From assembly GCA_052387855.1 (NCBI GenBank), contig JBQTIT010000007.1, forward strand, positions 1 through 64,000: DNA of 64,000 nucleotides, written 5' to 3'. Shown here one piece after another: positions 31,978 through 40,324 of the stretch. Below the pieces are notes generated by a model. The model ran no database searches. It saw only the letters and a program-made list of their open reading frames with translations, and was not told where the DNA came from. How positions within the stretch are numbered: position 1 is the stretch's first letter; every line of letters starts with the position of its first letter. This stretch comes from CAIYZT01 sp052387855 (GTDB lineage: Bacteria > Pseudomonadota > Alphaproteobacteria > Rhodobacterales > Rhodobacteraceae). A program made the position numbers and the translations under genes.

Positions 31978-34188
31978 ATGACGGGTTCGGGCAAGGTGGC
32001 GGCGGAGCGGGTCTTTGAGCAGGCAGAGGTGGTGTCGGTCCTGACGACCGAGCCGCTGGGCCGCTTTCTGGATTACCGCGCCCCCGAGGGTGGCTGCGGC
32101 ACCGGCGATTTCGTCGAGGTGCCCCTGGGGCCGCGCCGGGTCCTGGGCGTGGTCTGGGGTCCGGGCGAGGGGCGGTTCGATCCCGCCAGGCTGCGCAGCA
32201 TCGGCAAGGTGCTGGACGTGCCGCCGATGCGGGCCGAGATGCGCGCCTTTCTGGCCCGCGCCGCCGAATATACCCTGACCCCCCATGAGGCGATGCTGCG
32301 GCTCGCCACCCGCGCGCCGGGCCTGCAGGACCCGCCCGGCGCGCGCAAGGTCTACAGCCTTGCCGGGCCGGTGCCGAACCAGTTGACCGAGGCGCGGCAC
32401 CGGGTGATCGAGGCGCTGCGGCGCTTTGGCGGGGCGCCGGTGACCATGGGCGAGCTGGCCGAAGAGGCGGGCTGCGGCGCTTCGGTCATCAAGGGGCTGG
32501 TCAAGCTGGGCGTTCTGGCCGAGACCGAGGCGCCGCGCGATCTGCCGTTTCCCCGGATGGCGAGCGAAGGCGCGGCGCGGCTGACGGGCGATCAGATCGC
32601 GGCGGGGGCGGCGCTGGTCGGCGCGGTCGCGGCGGATGCCTTTTCGGCCACGCTCTTGAAGGGGGTCACCGGCTCGGGCAAGACCGAGGTTTACTTGGAG
32701 GCGGTGGCGCGCTGTCTTGCGGCGGGCCGGCAGGCGCTGGTCCTGTTGCCCGAGATCGCGCTGACCGCCGATTTCCTCAACCGGGTCGAGGCGCGGTTCG
32801 GGGCCCGTCCGGCCGAATGGCATTCCGGCGTCACGATGATGGAGCGGCGGCGCGTCTGGAAGATGGTGGCGACAGGGCAGGCGCAGATGGTGGTGGGCGC
32901 GCGCTCGGCCCTCTACCTGCCGTTCCAGCATCTGGGGCTGATCGTGGTCGATGAAGAGCACGACACCTCGTACAAGCAGGAAGAGGGCGTGCTTTACAAC
33001 GCGCGCGACATGGCGGTGCTGCGGGCCAGCATCGCGGGGTGTCCGGTGGTGCTGTCCTCGGCCACGCCCTGCCTTGAATCCTGGGCCAACGCCGAGGCGG
33101 GCAAGTACCGCCGGATCGACCTTTCCGCGCGTTACGGCGCGGCCGAGTTGCCGCAGATGCGCCCCATCGACTTGCGGGCCGAGGATCTGCCGCATGACCG
33201 CTGGATCTCGGCGCCTCTTGCGGCCGAGGTCACTGCGCGCATCGAGCGGGGCGAGCAGGCGCTCTTGTTCCTGAACCGTCGCGGTTATGCGCCGGTCACG
33301 CTCTGCCGGGCCTGCGGGCACCAGGTGGGCTGCGAGGACTGCGATGCGCGCATGGTCGAACATCGGTTCCTCAAGCGTCTGGTCTGCCATCAATGCGGCG
33401 CGACCAGGCCCGTGCCCGAGGAATGCCCCGCCTGCCATGTGACGGGCAAGATGGCGGCCGTTGGCCCGGGGGTGGAGCGGCTGGCCGAAGAAGTGGTGGC
33501 GCGGTTTCCGCAGGCGCGTCTGGCGGTGCTGAGCTCTGACCTTTTCGGCTCGGCCCGGGCGCTGAAAGAGGCGGTGGTGAACATTGCCGGCGGGGGGGCG
33601 GACATCATCATCGGCACCCAGATCGTGGCCAAGGGGCACAACTTTCCGCTGCTGACGCTGGTGGGGGTGATCGACGCCGATCTGGGCCTGCAGGGGTCCG
33701 ACCTGCGCGCGGCCGAGCGGACGTTTCAACTGATGCGGCAGGTGGCGGGGCGGGCGGGGCGGGCGGAGCGGCCGGGCGAGGCCCTCTTGCAGACCCATCA
33801 GCCCGAGCATCCGGTGATCCGCGCCATCCTTGGCGGCGACGAAGAGGCGTTCTGGCGCGCCGAGGCGGCCGAGCGGCGCGCCGCCGGGGTGCCGCCCTAT
33901 GGCCGTTTCGTGGGGGTGATCCTGTCGAGCCCGGATGTGGCGGCGGTGTTCGATGTGGGCGCGGAGCTGGCGCGGCGCGACGGCCCCTTGCGGGCCATCG
34001 GGGCGCAGGTCTTTGGCCCCGCGCCCGCCCCGGTGTCGCGCGTGCGCGGCCGTCACCGCGTGCGCCTGCTGGTCAAGGCGGCAAAGGGCGCGCCGGTTCA
34101 GTCGGCGGTAGCGGAATGGGTGGGCCAGGTGAAGTTGCCGGGCTCGGTCCGGTTGACGGTGGATATCGATCCGCAAAGTTTCTATTGA
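31978..34188 (+). CDS. priA: primosomal replication restart helicase PriA
   Basis: 736 residues from ATG 31978; ATG 31936 is in frame, but the conserved sequence starts later. The N-terminal DNA-binding domain ends near residue 200. The superfamily 2 helicase core follows with Walker A GVTGSGKTE (about 229-237) and DEEH (about 325-328). The zinc-binding segment is CRACGHQVGCEDC, then CHQC and CPAC. PriA recognises stalled forks and reloads DnaB through the primosome. The gene is single, and its stop is 98 bp before msrA. Confidence 0.95.
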   Translation: MTGSGKVAAERVFEQAEVVSVLTTEPLGRFLDYRAPEGGCGTGDFVEVPLGPRRVLGVVWGPGEGRFDPARLRSIGKVLDVPPMRAEMRAFLARAAEYTLTPHEAMLRLATRAPGLQDPPGARKVYSLAGPVPNQLTEARHRVIEALRRFGGAPVTMGELAEEAGCGASVIKGLVKLGVLAETEAPRDLPFPRMASEGAARLTGDQIAAGAALVGAVAADAFSATLLKGVTGSGKTEVYLEAVARCLAAGRQALVLLPEIALTADFLNRVEARFGARPAEWHSGVTMMERRRVWKMVATGQAQMVVGARSALYLPFQHLGLIVVDEEHDTSYKQEEGVLYNARDMAVLRASIAGCPVVLSSATPCLESWANAEAGKYRRIDLSARYGAAELPQMRPIDLRAEDLPHDRWISAPLAAEVTARIERGEQALLFLNRRGYAPVTLCRACGHQVGCEDCDARMVEHRFLKRLVCHQCGATRPVPEECPACHVTGKMAAVGPGVERLAEEVVARFPQARLAVLSSDLFGSARALKEAVVNIAGGGADIIIGTQIVAKGHNFPLLTLVGVIDADLGLQGSDLRAAERTFQLMRQVAGRAGRAERPGEALLQTHQPEHPVIRAILGGDEEAFWRAEAAERRAAGVPPYGRFVGVILSSPDVAAVFDVGAELARRDGPLRAIGAQVFGPAPAPVSRVRGRHRVRLLVKAAKGAPVQSAVAEWVGQVKLPGSVRLTVDIDPQSFY

Positions 34189-34286
34189 GGGGGGCTCTCC
34201 CCGGGCCTGATCACGGCTTCGCGCGCCGCTCTGGCCATTGTGCGGCGCAGACCCTATGTTTGCCCCAAGTGCAAGAGGAGGCCCCG

Positions 34287-34946
34287 ATGTTCTTCACCGA
34301 CCGCAAGAGCTTGACCATGGTGGACCCGGCCAATGCCCTGCCCGGCCGTTCCACGCCGATCCCGACGGCCGAGACGCATTTCCTGTCCGGCCTGCCGCTG
34401 AAATCGCCGGTCCCTGCGGGCTTTGAGGTGGCGATGTTCGGGATGGGCTGTTTCTGGGGGGTCGAGCGCAAATTCTGGCAGACGGGCCGGGTCTGGCTGA
34501 CCATGGTCGGCTTTGCCGCAGGCTACACGCCGAACCCGACCTACAAGGAAACCTGCACCCAGCTCACGGGGCACAACGAGGTGGTCCGTCTGATCTACGA
34601 TCCCGCCCTCATCAGCTATGACGCGCTGCTGACGCTGTTCTGGGAAGGGCACGATCCGACGCAGGGCATGCGGCAGGGCAATGACCTTGGCTCGACCTAT
34701 CGGTCGGGCATCTATGCGGCGGACGCGGGCCAGATGGCGGCGGCGCTGGCCAGCCGCGCGGCCTATCAAGGGGCCCTCAGCGCGGCCGGTCTGGGCCGGA
34801 TCACGACCGAGATCCTGCCGATGCCCGAATTTTTCTATGCCGAGGATTACCATCAGCAATATCTGGCCAAGAACCCGGACGGCTATTGCGGCATCGGCGG
34901 GACCGGCGTGAGCTGCCCGATCGGCGTCGGCGTGGCGGCGGGCTGA
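34287..34946 (+). CDS. msrA: peptide-methionine (S)-S-oxide reductase MsrA
   Basis: 219 residues with AAGAGGAG before ATG 34287. The enzyme reduces methionine S-sulfoxide in proteins and so repairs oxidative damage. The catalytic Cys55 lies in GMGCFWG (52-58), followed by GFAAGYTPNPTYKE and the GHNEVVRLIYDP motif. The C-terminal Cys residues in GYCGIGGTGVSCP can act as resolving cysteines recycled by thioredoxin. No MsrB domain is fused. Confidence 0.97.
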   Translation: MFFTDRKSLTMVDPANALPGRSTPIPTAETHFLSGLPLKSPVPAGFEVAMFGMGCFWGVERKFWQTGRVWLTMVGFAAGYTPNPTYKETCTQLTGHNEVVRLIYDPALISYDALLTLFWEGHDPTQGMRQGNDLGSTYRSGIYAADAGQMAAALASRAAYQGALSAAGLGRITTEILPMPEFFYAEDYHQQYLAKNPDGYCGIGGTGVSCPIGVGVAAG

Positions 34947-35011
34947 GCGCGGGCGCTTGCCTCGGCCCGGCCAAGGGCGTAACTGCTCGCAACCGCAACG
35001 GGAGTGCCGCC

Positions 35012-35896
35012 ATGTCCACCTATTCCGCGCTGACCACCGTCGAGGGCGAGACCCGGGCCAGCTCGATCGCCTATGCGCTTGAGCAGCTTGACCCTGCGCC
35101 GGTCGGCGTCGGCATCTTCGAGATCGAGGACGATTCGGGCCTGTGGGAGATCGGCGCCTATTATCTTGAGCCGCCAAACCCGGCGCTGCTGGATCTGGTC
35201 GCCCAGGCCTTTGGCGCGCGGCCCTTTGCGGTGTCCGACATCCCCGAGGTCGACTGGGTGGCCAAGGTGCGACGGGAACTGGCGCCGGTCGAGGCGGGGC
35301 GGTTTCTTGTCTACGGCAGTCACGATGCCGCGCGGGCAGAGCAGGCGCGGGCCGCCGGCCTTGTGTGCCTGCAGATCGAGGCAACGGTGGCCTTTGGCAC
35401 CGGGCATCACGGCACGACGCTGGGCTGCCTGCGCGCCTTTGACCGGCTGATCGGGTCCGGGCTGCGGCCCGCGCGCGTGGCCGACATCGGCTGCGGCACC
35501 GCCGTTCTGGCGCTGGCGGCGGCGGCGGTCCTGCCGGGGGCCAGCGTCATCGCCTCGGACATCGACCAGGTCGCGGTGGATGTCGCGCTTGCCAATGCCG
35601 CCATCAACGGACTTCAGGACCGGATCGTGTGCGTGGAGGCGGCCGGCTTTGCCCATCCCCGTCTGGCCGAGGCCGCGCCCTATGACCTGATCTTTGCCAA
35701 TATCCTGAAGGGCCCGCTGCTGGAGCTGGCCCCCGACATGCAGCGCCATTGTGCAGCGGGGGGGCGGCTGATTCTGTCGGGCCTGCTTGTGGTGCAGGCC
35801 GATGCCATCCTTGCCGCCTACCAGAGCCATGGTTTTGTCCTGGATCAGCGCGAGGATCTGGGCGAATGGTCGGCATTGGTGCTGTTGCGGAAATAG
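35012..35896 (+). CDS. prmA: ribosomal protein L11 methyltransferase
   Basis: 294 residues from ATG 35012. This class I SAM methyltransferase modifies L11 of the large ribosomal subunit. The SAM motif VADIGCGTAVLALAAA lies in the middle (about 158-173), preceded by the characteristic AFGTGHHGTTLGCL block, and NIL in FANILKGPLLELAP is motif IV. The N-terminal L11-recognition region is present but divergent, as usual in alphaproteobacteria. Confidence 0.93.
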   Translation: MSTYSALTTVEGETRASSIAYALEQLDPAPVGVGIFEIEDDSGLWEIGAYYLEPPNPALLDLVAQAFGARPFAVSDIPEVDWVAKVRRELAPVEAGRFLVYGSHDAARAEQARAAGLVCLQIEATVAFGTGHHGTTLGCLRAFDRLIGSGLRPARVADIGCGTAVLALAAAAVLPGASVIASDIDQVAVDVALANAAINGLQDRIVCVEAAGFAHPRLAEAAPYDLIFANILKGPLLELAPDMQRHCAAGGRLILSGLLVVQADAILAAYQSHGFVLDQREDLGEWSALVLLRK

Positions 35897-36016
35897 CCCG
35901 GCGATCCTGCGGCTGCGTGCCGGCGCTTTTTCCGCAAATCCGGCCGGGCCGACAAATTTTCACCACAGTTGCGACACAGCCTGCCCGGCAAGGGGGGCGC
36001 GAGCTGGGGTCGTAAC

Positions 36017-36367
36017 GTGGCTGACGCGAACCTGAAGGATTTCTACGATCGCGTCCGCCGGTTCGAGCGGATGAAAAGAAAGGGCCTTGGATTCGAGGCA
36101 CCCGGCGCGATCGGTCGGTCCCATTACCGGCGTCCCCGCTCGCAAGGCCCCGGATGGCTTTGGCGGCTGGTCACAGTCGCGGGCTTTGTCCTTGTCCTCA
36201 AGGCGCTCTTGTTCCTGTCGGTCGGGGCGGTGGTCTATGGCCAGCGCGTGGCCAGGCTGCGCGCGGGCGAGGGGCTGGAGCCGCTGGGCGGCTGGATCAT
36301 GCAGGCCGACCCGCTGACGCGCTGGCTCGCCGACCAGATCGGGACGGTGCTGGCGCTGGTCCTGTAG
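36017..36367 (+). CDS. small single-pass membrane protein, unknown function
   Basis: 116 residues if translation starts at GTG 36017 (VADANLKDFYDRVRRFERMK). A basic, hydrophilic N-terminal half precedes one transmembrane helix (about 52-77, LVTVAGFVLVLKALLFLSVG) and a short C-terminal domain ending DQIGTVLALVL. I do not recognise a named family. It follows prmA, and the R1 repeat copy follows it. The hydropathy and codon use are those of a real gene; the start is uncertain. Confidence 0.65.
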   Translation: MADANLKDFYDRVRRFERMKRKGLGFEAPGAIGRSHYRRPRSQGPGWLWRLVTVAGFVLVLKALLFLSVGAVVYGQRVARLRAGEGLEPLGGWIMQADPLTRWLADQIGTVLALVL

Positions 36368-36442
36368 CGGGACGGGGGATGCCTGCCCGGCTGCTTTGCG
36401 GTGGGTGGGGGATGGCCGTGCGTTTCCTGTGCCTCCCGAATT

Positions 36443-36640
36443 GGCCGAGGTCACACGAGCCGCCCGCCCCATCCCCGGCCGAGGGCCCCAAAGGTCCTCG
36501 GCCAGCGCCTGCCCTTCCCCCGGCAGGCGCTTCGCGCCAGCCAGGTCAGGCGCTGGCCTCTGTCAGGGATGCGGAACCGGTCTACCTTCACCGTTCTCAC
36601 ACGGGCGGGAAAACGCGGTGCGTTTCCCTTTCCGACCGCT
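36443..36640 (-). repeat. R1 structured repeat, dispersed copy
   Basis: Reverse-oriented copy of the array unit. Read on the minus strand it has GGGAAACGC-ACC-GCGTTTTCCC (one bulged T), ACCGGTTCCGC, the helix CCAGCGCCTG/CAGGCGCTGG with inner GGCGC-GAA-GCGCC, and GAGGACC-TTTGG-GGCCCTC. The central part matches array unit 2 more than unit 3. It lies between the small membrane protein and DUF1127 genes, close to the terminator of the latter; 36368-36442 holds nothing else I can name. Confidence 0.8.
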
Positions 36641-36670
36641 CCTGCGCCCCTTCACGCGCCCATTCCCCGC

Positions 36671-36698
36671 AAACGAAAAGGCCGCCCGAAGGCGGCCT
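36671..36698 (-). terminator. intrinsic terminator of the DUF1127 gene
   Basis: On the minus strand, AGGCCGCC-TTCG-GGCGGCC is followed by TTTTCGTTT. It starts about 22 nt after the DUF1127 stop. GC-rich stem with a UUCG-type tetraloop and T run: a standard Rho-independent terminator. Confidence 0.88.
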
Positions 36699-36720
36699 CT
36701 GGATGCCCGGGCGGCTGCGT

Positions 36721-36924
36721 TCAGCGGCCGATCAGGTCGATGTCGCCGCGGCACAGGCCGATGTCGTCAAGCTCGCGGTCCGAGAGCTTGCCCAACGACC
36801 GGCGGGTGATGCGGGCATTGTTCCATGCCGTAACGGCATTCATGGCGGCGGTCGCGAACTGGACCGAGCGGAAGATCGAGATGGCGCCAAGCGGCGCCGC
36901 GGAGGACGTCAATGAAGCGGCCAT
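36721..36924 (-). CDS. DUF1127 domain small protein
   Basis: 67 residues from ATG 36924, with AAGGAAAA upstream. The C-terminal arginine-rich DUF1127 motif ARITRRSLGKLSDRELDDIG is intact, then LCRGDIDLIGR. Family members are short, often stress-induced, and in Rhodobacter one (CcaF1) is reported to bind RNA and affect linked small RNAs. No such sRNA motifs are visible between this gene and its terminator. The gene is monocistronic by its own promoter and terminator. Confidence 0.9.
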   Translation of the reverse strand: MAASLTSSAAPLGAISIFRSVQFATAAMNAVTAWNNARITRRSLGKLSDRELDDIGLCRGDIDLIGR

Positions 36925-36980
36925 GGCGGTTTTCCTTTGGTTTGCGGGTTGCCGGGCACTCATCTGCCGGCGATGACGGG

Positions 36981-37009
36981 GAGATAGTCTTGCTGCGGGT
37001 GCAAAGCAA
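36981..37009 (-). promoter_or_regulatory. candidate promoter of the DUF1127 gene
   Basis: On the minus strand, TTGCTT (37009-37004), 17 bp and TATCTC (36986-36981). The gene begins at 36924, giving a leader of about 50 nt. Confidence 0.4.
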
Positions 37010-37185
37010 TGGGCCCGCCGGCATGCCCGCCATGCACGGGGCGCATGACGGAAGTTCATTATTTTGTCACGATTTCAGACATTAACGATGACGACCCCGC
37101 CAGAACGTCGGTTTTGAGGGCCCGAAGGTCGGGTTTCTGCGTCTGCATAACGGCGGCGTGATCGGGCGGGCGTCCCGCAATTCGC

Positions 37186-37213
37186 TTGGCGGATGTTCTT
37201 CTTTCGTGCTAAT
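37186..37213 (+). promoter_or_regulatory. candidate ruvC promoter with a degenerate LexA box
   Basis: TTGGCG (37186-37191), 16 bp and GCTAAT (37208-37213). Inside it, GTTC-N7-GTGC (37195-37209) resembles the alphaproteobacterial SOS box GTTC-N7-GTTC with one mismatch. Position between -35 and -10 suits repression. The rest of the 329-bp DUF1127-ruvC interval (36925-37253) shows only these two promoters. Confidence 0.35.
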
Positions 37214-37253
37214 TCGTGACAAAGCCGATCAGACAGGGCCAGCCAGGGGCAGC

Positions 37254-37772
37254 ATGCGCGTTTTGGGGATCGATCCGGGGCTTCGAAATCTCGGCTGGGG
37301 CGTGATCGAGGTGTCGGGCGCCCGAATCACTCACGTCGCCAACGGGATCTGCCATTCCGAGGCCGGCCCGGATCAGGGCGACCTCGCGCTGCGCCTGGTC
37401 TCGCTGTACGAACAGCTCACCGCGGTCCTGCGCGCCCATTCCCCCGATGCGGCCGCCGTGGAACATACCTTTGTCAACAAGGACGCGGTGGCGACGCTGA
37501 AACTGGGACAGGCGCGGGGCATCGCGCTTTTGGTGCCGGCGCAGTTCGGGCTTGCGGTCGGGGAATATGCGCCCAACGCGGTGAAAAAGACCGTGGTCGG
37601 GGTCGGCCATGCCGCAAAGGTGCAGGTCGATCACATGGTGCGCATCCACCTGCCGGGGGTGCAGATCGCCGGGCCGGACGCGGCCGACGCGCTGGCGGTG
37701 GCGATCTGCCACGCGCATCATCTGCAATCCTCCACCCGCCTGCAGGACGCGCTGCGGAGGGCAAGCGCATGA
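37254..37772 (+). CDS. ruvC: Holliday junction endonuclease RuvC
   Basis: 172 residues. RuvC cuts Holliday junctions symmetrically during recombination. Acidic catalytic residues are Asp7 (LGIDPGL), Glu70 (AAVEHTFVNKD) and the paired Asp near residues 142-145 (GPDAADALAVAICH). First gene of ruvC-ruvA-ruvB, each overlapping the next by four bases (ATGA). The start is chosen for family agreement (MRVLGIDPGL). Confidence 0.97.
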   Translation: MRVLGIDPGLRNLGWGVIEVSGARITHVANGICHSEAGPDQGDLALRLVSLYEQLTAVLRAHSPDAAAVEHTFVNKDAVATLKLGQARGIALLVPAQFGLAVGEYAPNAVKKTVVGVGHAAKVQVDHMVRIHLPGVQIAGPDAADALAVAICHAHHLQSSTRLQDALRRASA

Positions 37773-38446
37773 TCGGCAAGATCAGCGGGCGGCTTGACTG
37801 GCGCGGGTCCGATCACGTCCTGATCGACGTGCGCGGCGTGGGCTATATCGTGCATGTCAGCGAGCGGACGCTGCGCGCCATGCCCGGGCCGGGCGAGGCG
37901 GTGGCGCTTTACACCGAACTGGTGGTGCGCGAGGACCTTTTGCAGCTCTTCGGTTTTCCGACCATGCTGGAGAAAGAGTGGCACCGGCTCTTGACCACGG
38001 TGCAGGGGGTCGGGGCCAAGGCGGCGCTGGCGATCCTGGGCACCCTGGGCCCCGAGGGCACCGGCCGCGCGATCACGCTGGGCGATGCGCGTGCGATCCA
38101 GTCCGCGCCGGGGGTGGGGCCCAAGCTGGCGCAACGGGTGATTCTTGAGCTGAAGGCCAAGGCGCCGGCGGTGATGGCGCAGGGCGTCAGCCTGTCGGCG
38201 GCGGCCGAGGCGGATGAGGTGGTCGAGGTATCCGCCGCCCCGCCCCGCCGCCCCGCCGCCCCCGACCCGGCGGCAAAGGCCAGGGCTGCCGCAAGTTCCG
38301 ACGCGCTTTCCGCGCTGACCAATCTTGGCTACGGTCCCGGCGACGCGGCACAGGCGGTGGCGAGCGTGGTGGCCGAGCAGCCGGGGCTTGATGCCGCCGG
38401 GCTGATCAGGGCGGCCCTGAAGATATTGGCGCCAAAGGCGAGATGA
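37769..38446 (+). CDS. ruvA: Holliday junction helicase subunit RuvA
   Basis: 225 residues. RuvA binds the four-way junction as a tetramer and docks RuvB. The OB fold (MIGKISGRLDWRG) is followed by helix-hairpin-helix elements (LLTTVQGVGAKAALAIL; IQSAPGVGPKLAQRVILELK) and a flexible linker rich in Ala/Pro (about 145-175), then a RuvB-contacting C-terminal domain (LTNLGYGPGDAAQAV). The start overlaps the ruvC stop (ATGA). Confidence 0.97.
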   Translation: MIGKISGRLDWRGSDHVLIDVRGVGYIVHVSERTLRAMPGPGEAVALYTELVVREDLLQLFGFPTMLEKEWHRLLTTVQGVGAKAALAILGTLGPEGTGRAITLGDARAIQSAPGVGPKLAQRVILELKAKAPAVMAQGVSLSAAAEADEVVEVSAAPPRRPAAPDPAAKARAAASSDALSALTNLGYGPGDAAQAVASVVAEQPGLDAAGLIRAALKILAPKAR

Positions 38447-39477
38447 TGACCTCCGACCCCGCCCTTCGCCCCGAAAAGCTGCCCGAGGATCTGGACCGCG
38501 CGCTGCGTCCGCAGGTGCTGGACGACTTCATCGGCCAGCATGAGGCGCGGGCGAACCTCAAGGTCTTCATCGAAAGCGCCCGGATCCGGGGCGAGGCGAT
38601 GGACCACACGCTGTTTCACGGGCCGCCCGGTCTGGGCAAGACGACGCTGGCGCAGATCATGGCGCGCGAGTTGGGGGTGGGGTTCCGCATGACCTCGGGG
38701 CCGGTCCTGGCCAAGGCGGGGGATCTGGCGGCCATCCTGACCAACATGGAGCCGCGCGATGTGCTGTTCATCGACGAGATCCACCGCCTCTCGCCCGTGG
38801 TCGAGGAGGTGCTTTATCCGGCGATGGAGGATTTCGCGCTGGATCTCGTGATCGGCGAGGGGCCGGCGGCGCGGACGGTGCGGATCGAGTTGCAGCCCTT
38901 CACGCTCGTCGGGGCGACGACGCGGCTGGGGCTGCTCACGACGCCGCTGCGCGACCGCTTCGGTATTCCGACGCGGTTGCAGTTCTACAGCGAGGATGAA
39001 CTGAACGAGATCGTCACGCGCGGGGCGCGGCTCTTGGGCGTGCAGGCCGAGGCCGAGGGGTGCCGCGAGATCGCGCGCCGGGCGCGGGGCACGCCGCGCA
39101 TCGCCGGCCGGCTCTTGCGCCGCGTGGTGGATTTCGTCACGGTCGAGGGCGACGGCCATCTGACCCGCGCCATCGCCGACCGGGCGCTGACACGGCTGGG
39201 GGTGGATCATCTGGGCCTGGACGGGGCCGACCGGCGCTATATGCTGCTCTTGGCCGAGAATTACGGCGGCGGCCCGGTCGGGGTCGAGACCATCGCGGCG
39301 GCGCTGTCGGAAAGCCGCGATGCGCTGGAAGAGGTGATCGAGCCCTTTCTGCTGCAACAGGGGCTGGTGCTGCGCACCCCGCGCGGGCGGATGCTGGGCA
39401 TGAAGGCCTGGCGGCACCTGGGGCTGGAGGCGCCCAAGGGCCCCGGCCAGAGCGATCTGTTCGAAGGTCAGGCCTAG
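38443..39477 (+). CDS. ruvB: Holliday junction branch migration ATPase RuvB
   Basis: 344 residues. AAA+ motor that drives branch migration with RuvA. Walker A GPPGLGKTT is at 60-68; the Walker B LFIDEIHRLS is near 107-116. Sensor 1 and the arginine finger region (GATTRLGLLTTPLRDRFG) and the C-terminal winged helix (LRTPRGRMLG) are complete. The start overlaps ruvA (ATGA). Confidence 0.98.
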   Translation: MMTSDPALRPEKLPEDLDRALRPQVLDDFIGQHEARANLKVFIESARIRGEAMDHTLFHGPPGLGKTTLAQIMARELGVGFRMTSGPVLAKAGDLAAILTNMEPRDVLFIDEIHRLSPVVEEVLYPAMEDFALDLVIGEGPAARTVRIELQPFTLVGATTRLGLLTTPLRDRFGIPTRLQFYSEDELNEIVTRGARLLGVQAEAEGCREIARRARGTPRIAGRLLRRVVDFVTVEGDGHLTRAIADRALTRLGVDHLGLDGADRRYMLLLAENYGGGPVGVETIAAALSESRDALEEVIEPFLLQQGLVLRTPRGRMLGMKAWRHLGLEAPKGPGQSDLFEGQA

Positions 39478-39545
39478 GGGGCGCTGCCCCCTCGCCGGAA
39501 TTTCAAGGGAAATTCCGCCTCACCCCCGGGATATTTGGCCAAAGT
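39477..39545 (+). repeat. R2 intergenic repeat, copy D
   Basis: Head GGGGGCGCTGCCCCC, a perfect 9-bp hairpin CGGAATTTC-AAGG-GAAATTCCG, then CACCCCCGGGATATTTGGCC and AAAGTGAAT. It begins at the ruvB stop codon. The hairpin shares no sequence with the other copies. Confidence 0.8.
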
Positions 39546-39635
39546 GAATTCGCGCGGGTTTTCGGACTTGAATCTGGCGCCGGCGTTTGCTGGGAAGCAG
39601 GGCGGGGCCCGAAGGGTATGGAGAAGGCGGACAGC

Positions 39636-40268
39636 ATGAGCCCGGAAGAGGTGCGCGCGCATTTCAGCACTCGTGACGGGGGCTATCATTTCGCCCGTTG
39701 GGGGCGGCCGATCGTGCCGGTGGTCTTTGGCGTGGAGGAGGCCACGCTTGGGGTGGTGAAGGGTGCGATCGAGGCCCTGGTGGCGCTGGCCGGCCACAGG
39801 ATGGCCGAGACCGACCCCGAGCTTGGCGCCAATCTGATGCTGTTCTTCCTGCGCGACTGGGCCGAGGTGCCGCTGGTGCCGGGGCTGGACGGGCTGGTGC
39901 CGGACCTCTCGGCGCTCTGCGCGCGGCTGGAGGCGGGCGGGGCCGGGCACTACCGGCTGCTCCGCTTTGAGCCCGATGGCGCCATCAAGGCGGCCTTTGC
40001 CTTTGTCCGCATCGCGGATGACCTGGCCGAGGCACCGGCCGAGGATCTGGCGCTGAACGAGGCGGCGCGGCTGATGCTCTTGTGGTCCGAGACGGCCTTT
40101 GCCGGCTCGTCGCCCCTGGGGCTGGCCGAGGGCGGCCGGGTCCTGCTGCGCCCCGAGATCGCTTTGCTGATCCGGGCGGCCTATGATCCGGTCCTGCCGC
40201 GCGCGACGCGCCAGGACAGCCATGCGCTGCGCCTGGCCGCGCGGGTCGGGGCCGCGCTGGGCCGGTAG
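39636..40268 (+). CDS. hypothetical protein, no recognised family
   Basis: 210 residues from ATG 39636 (GAGAAGG 8 nt upstream; ATG 39618 is an alternative). No membrane segment, signal peptide or known catalytic motif. Conserved-looking stretches are HFSTRDGGYHFARWGRPIVP near the start, NLMLFFLRDWAEVP and LNEAARLMLLWSETAF. Composition and codon use match the neighbours. It lies between ruvB and speD. I do not recognise it; a cytosolic soluble protein is all that can be said. Confidence 0.65.
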   Translation: MSPEEVRAHFSTRDGGYHFARWGRPIVPVVFGVEEATLGVVKGAIEALVALAGHRMAETDPELGANLMLFFLRDWAEVPLVPGLDGLVPDLSALCARLEAGGAGHYRLLRFEPDGAIKAAFAFVRIADDLAEAPAEDLALNEAARLMLLWSETAFAGSSPLGLAEGGRVLLRPEIALLIRAAYDPVLPRATRQDSHALRLAARVGAALGR

Positions 40269-40324
40269 ACATTACCATCAATGGTTGTACGCTGGCGTCA
40301 TCGAAGCTCTCAAAGGTGATTCCC

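Noticed and set aside
37044..37160. 38-codon open frame upstream of ruvC
   Set aside because: No ribosome-binding site, low-complexity end and position on top of the promoter region; judged chance.
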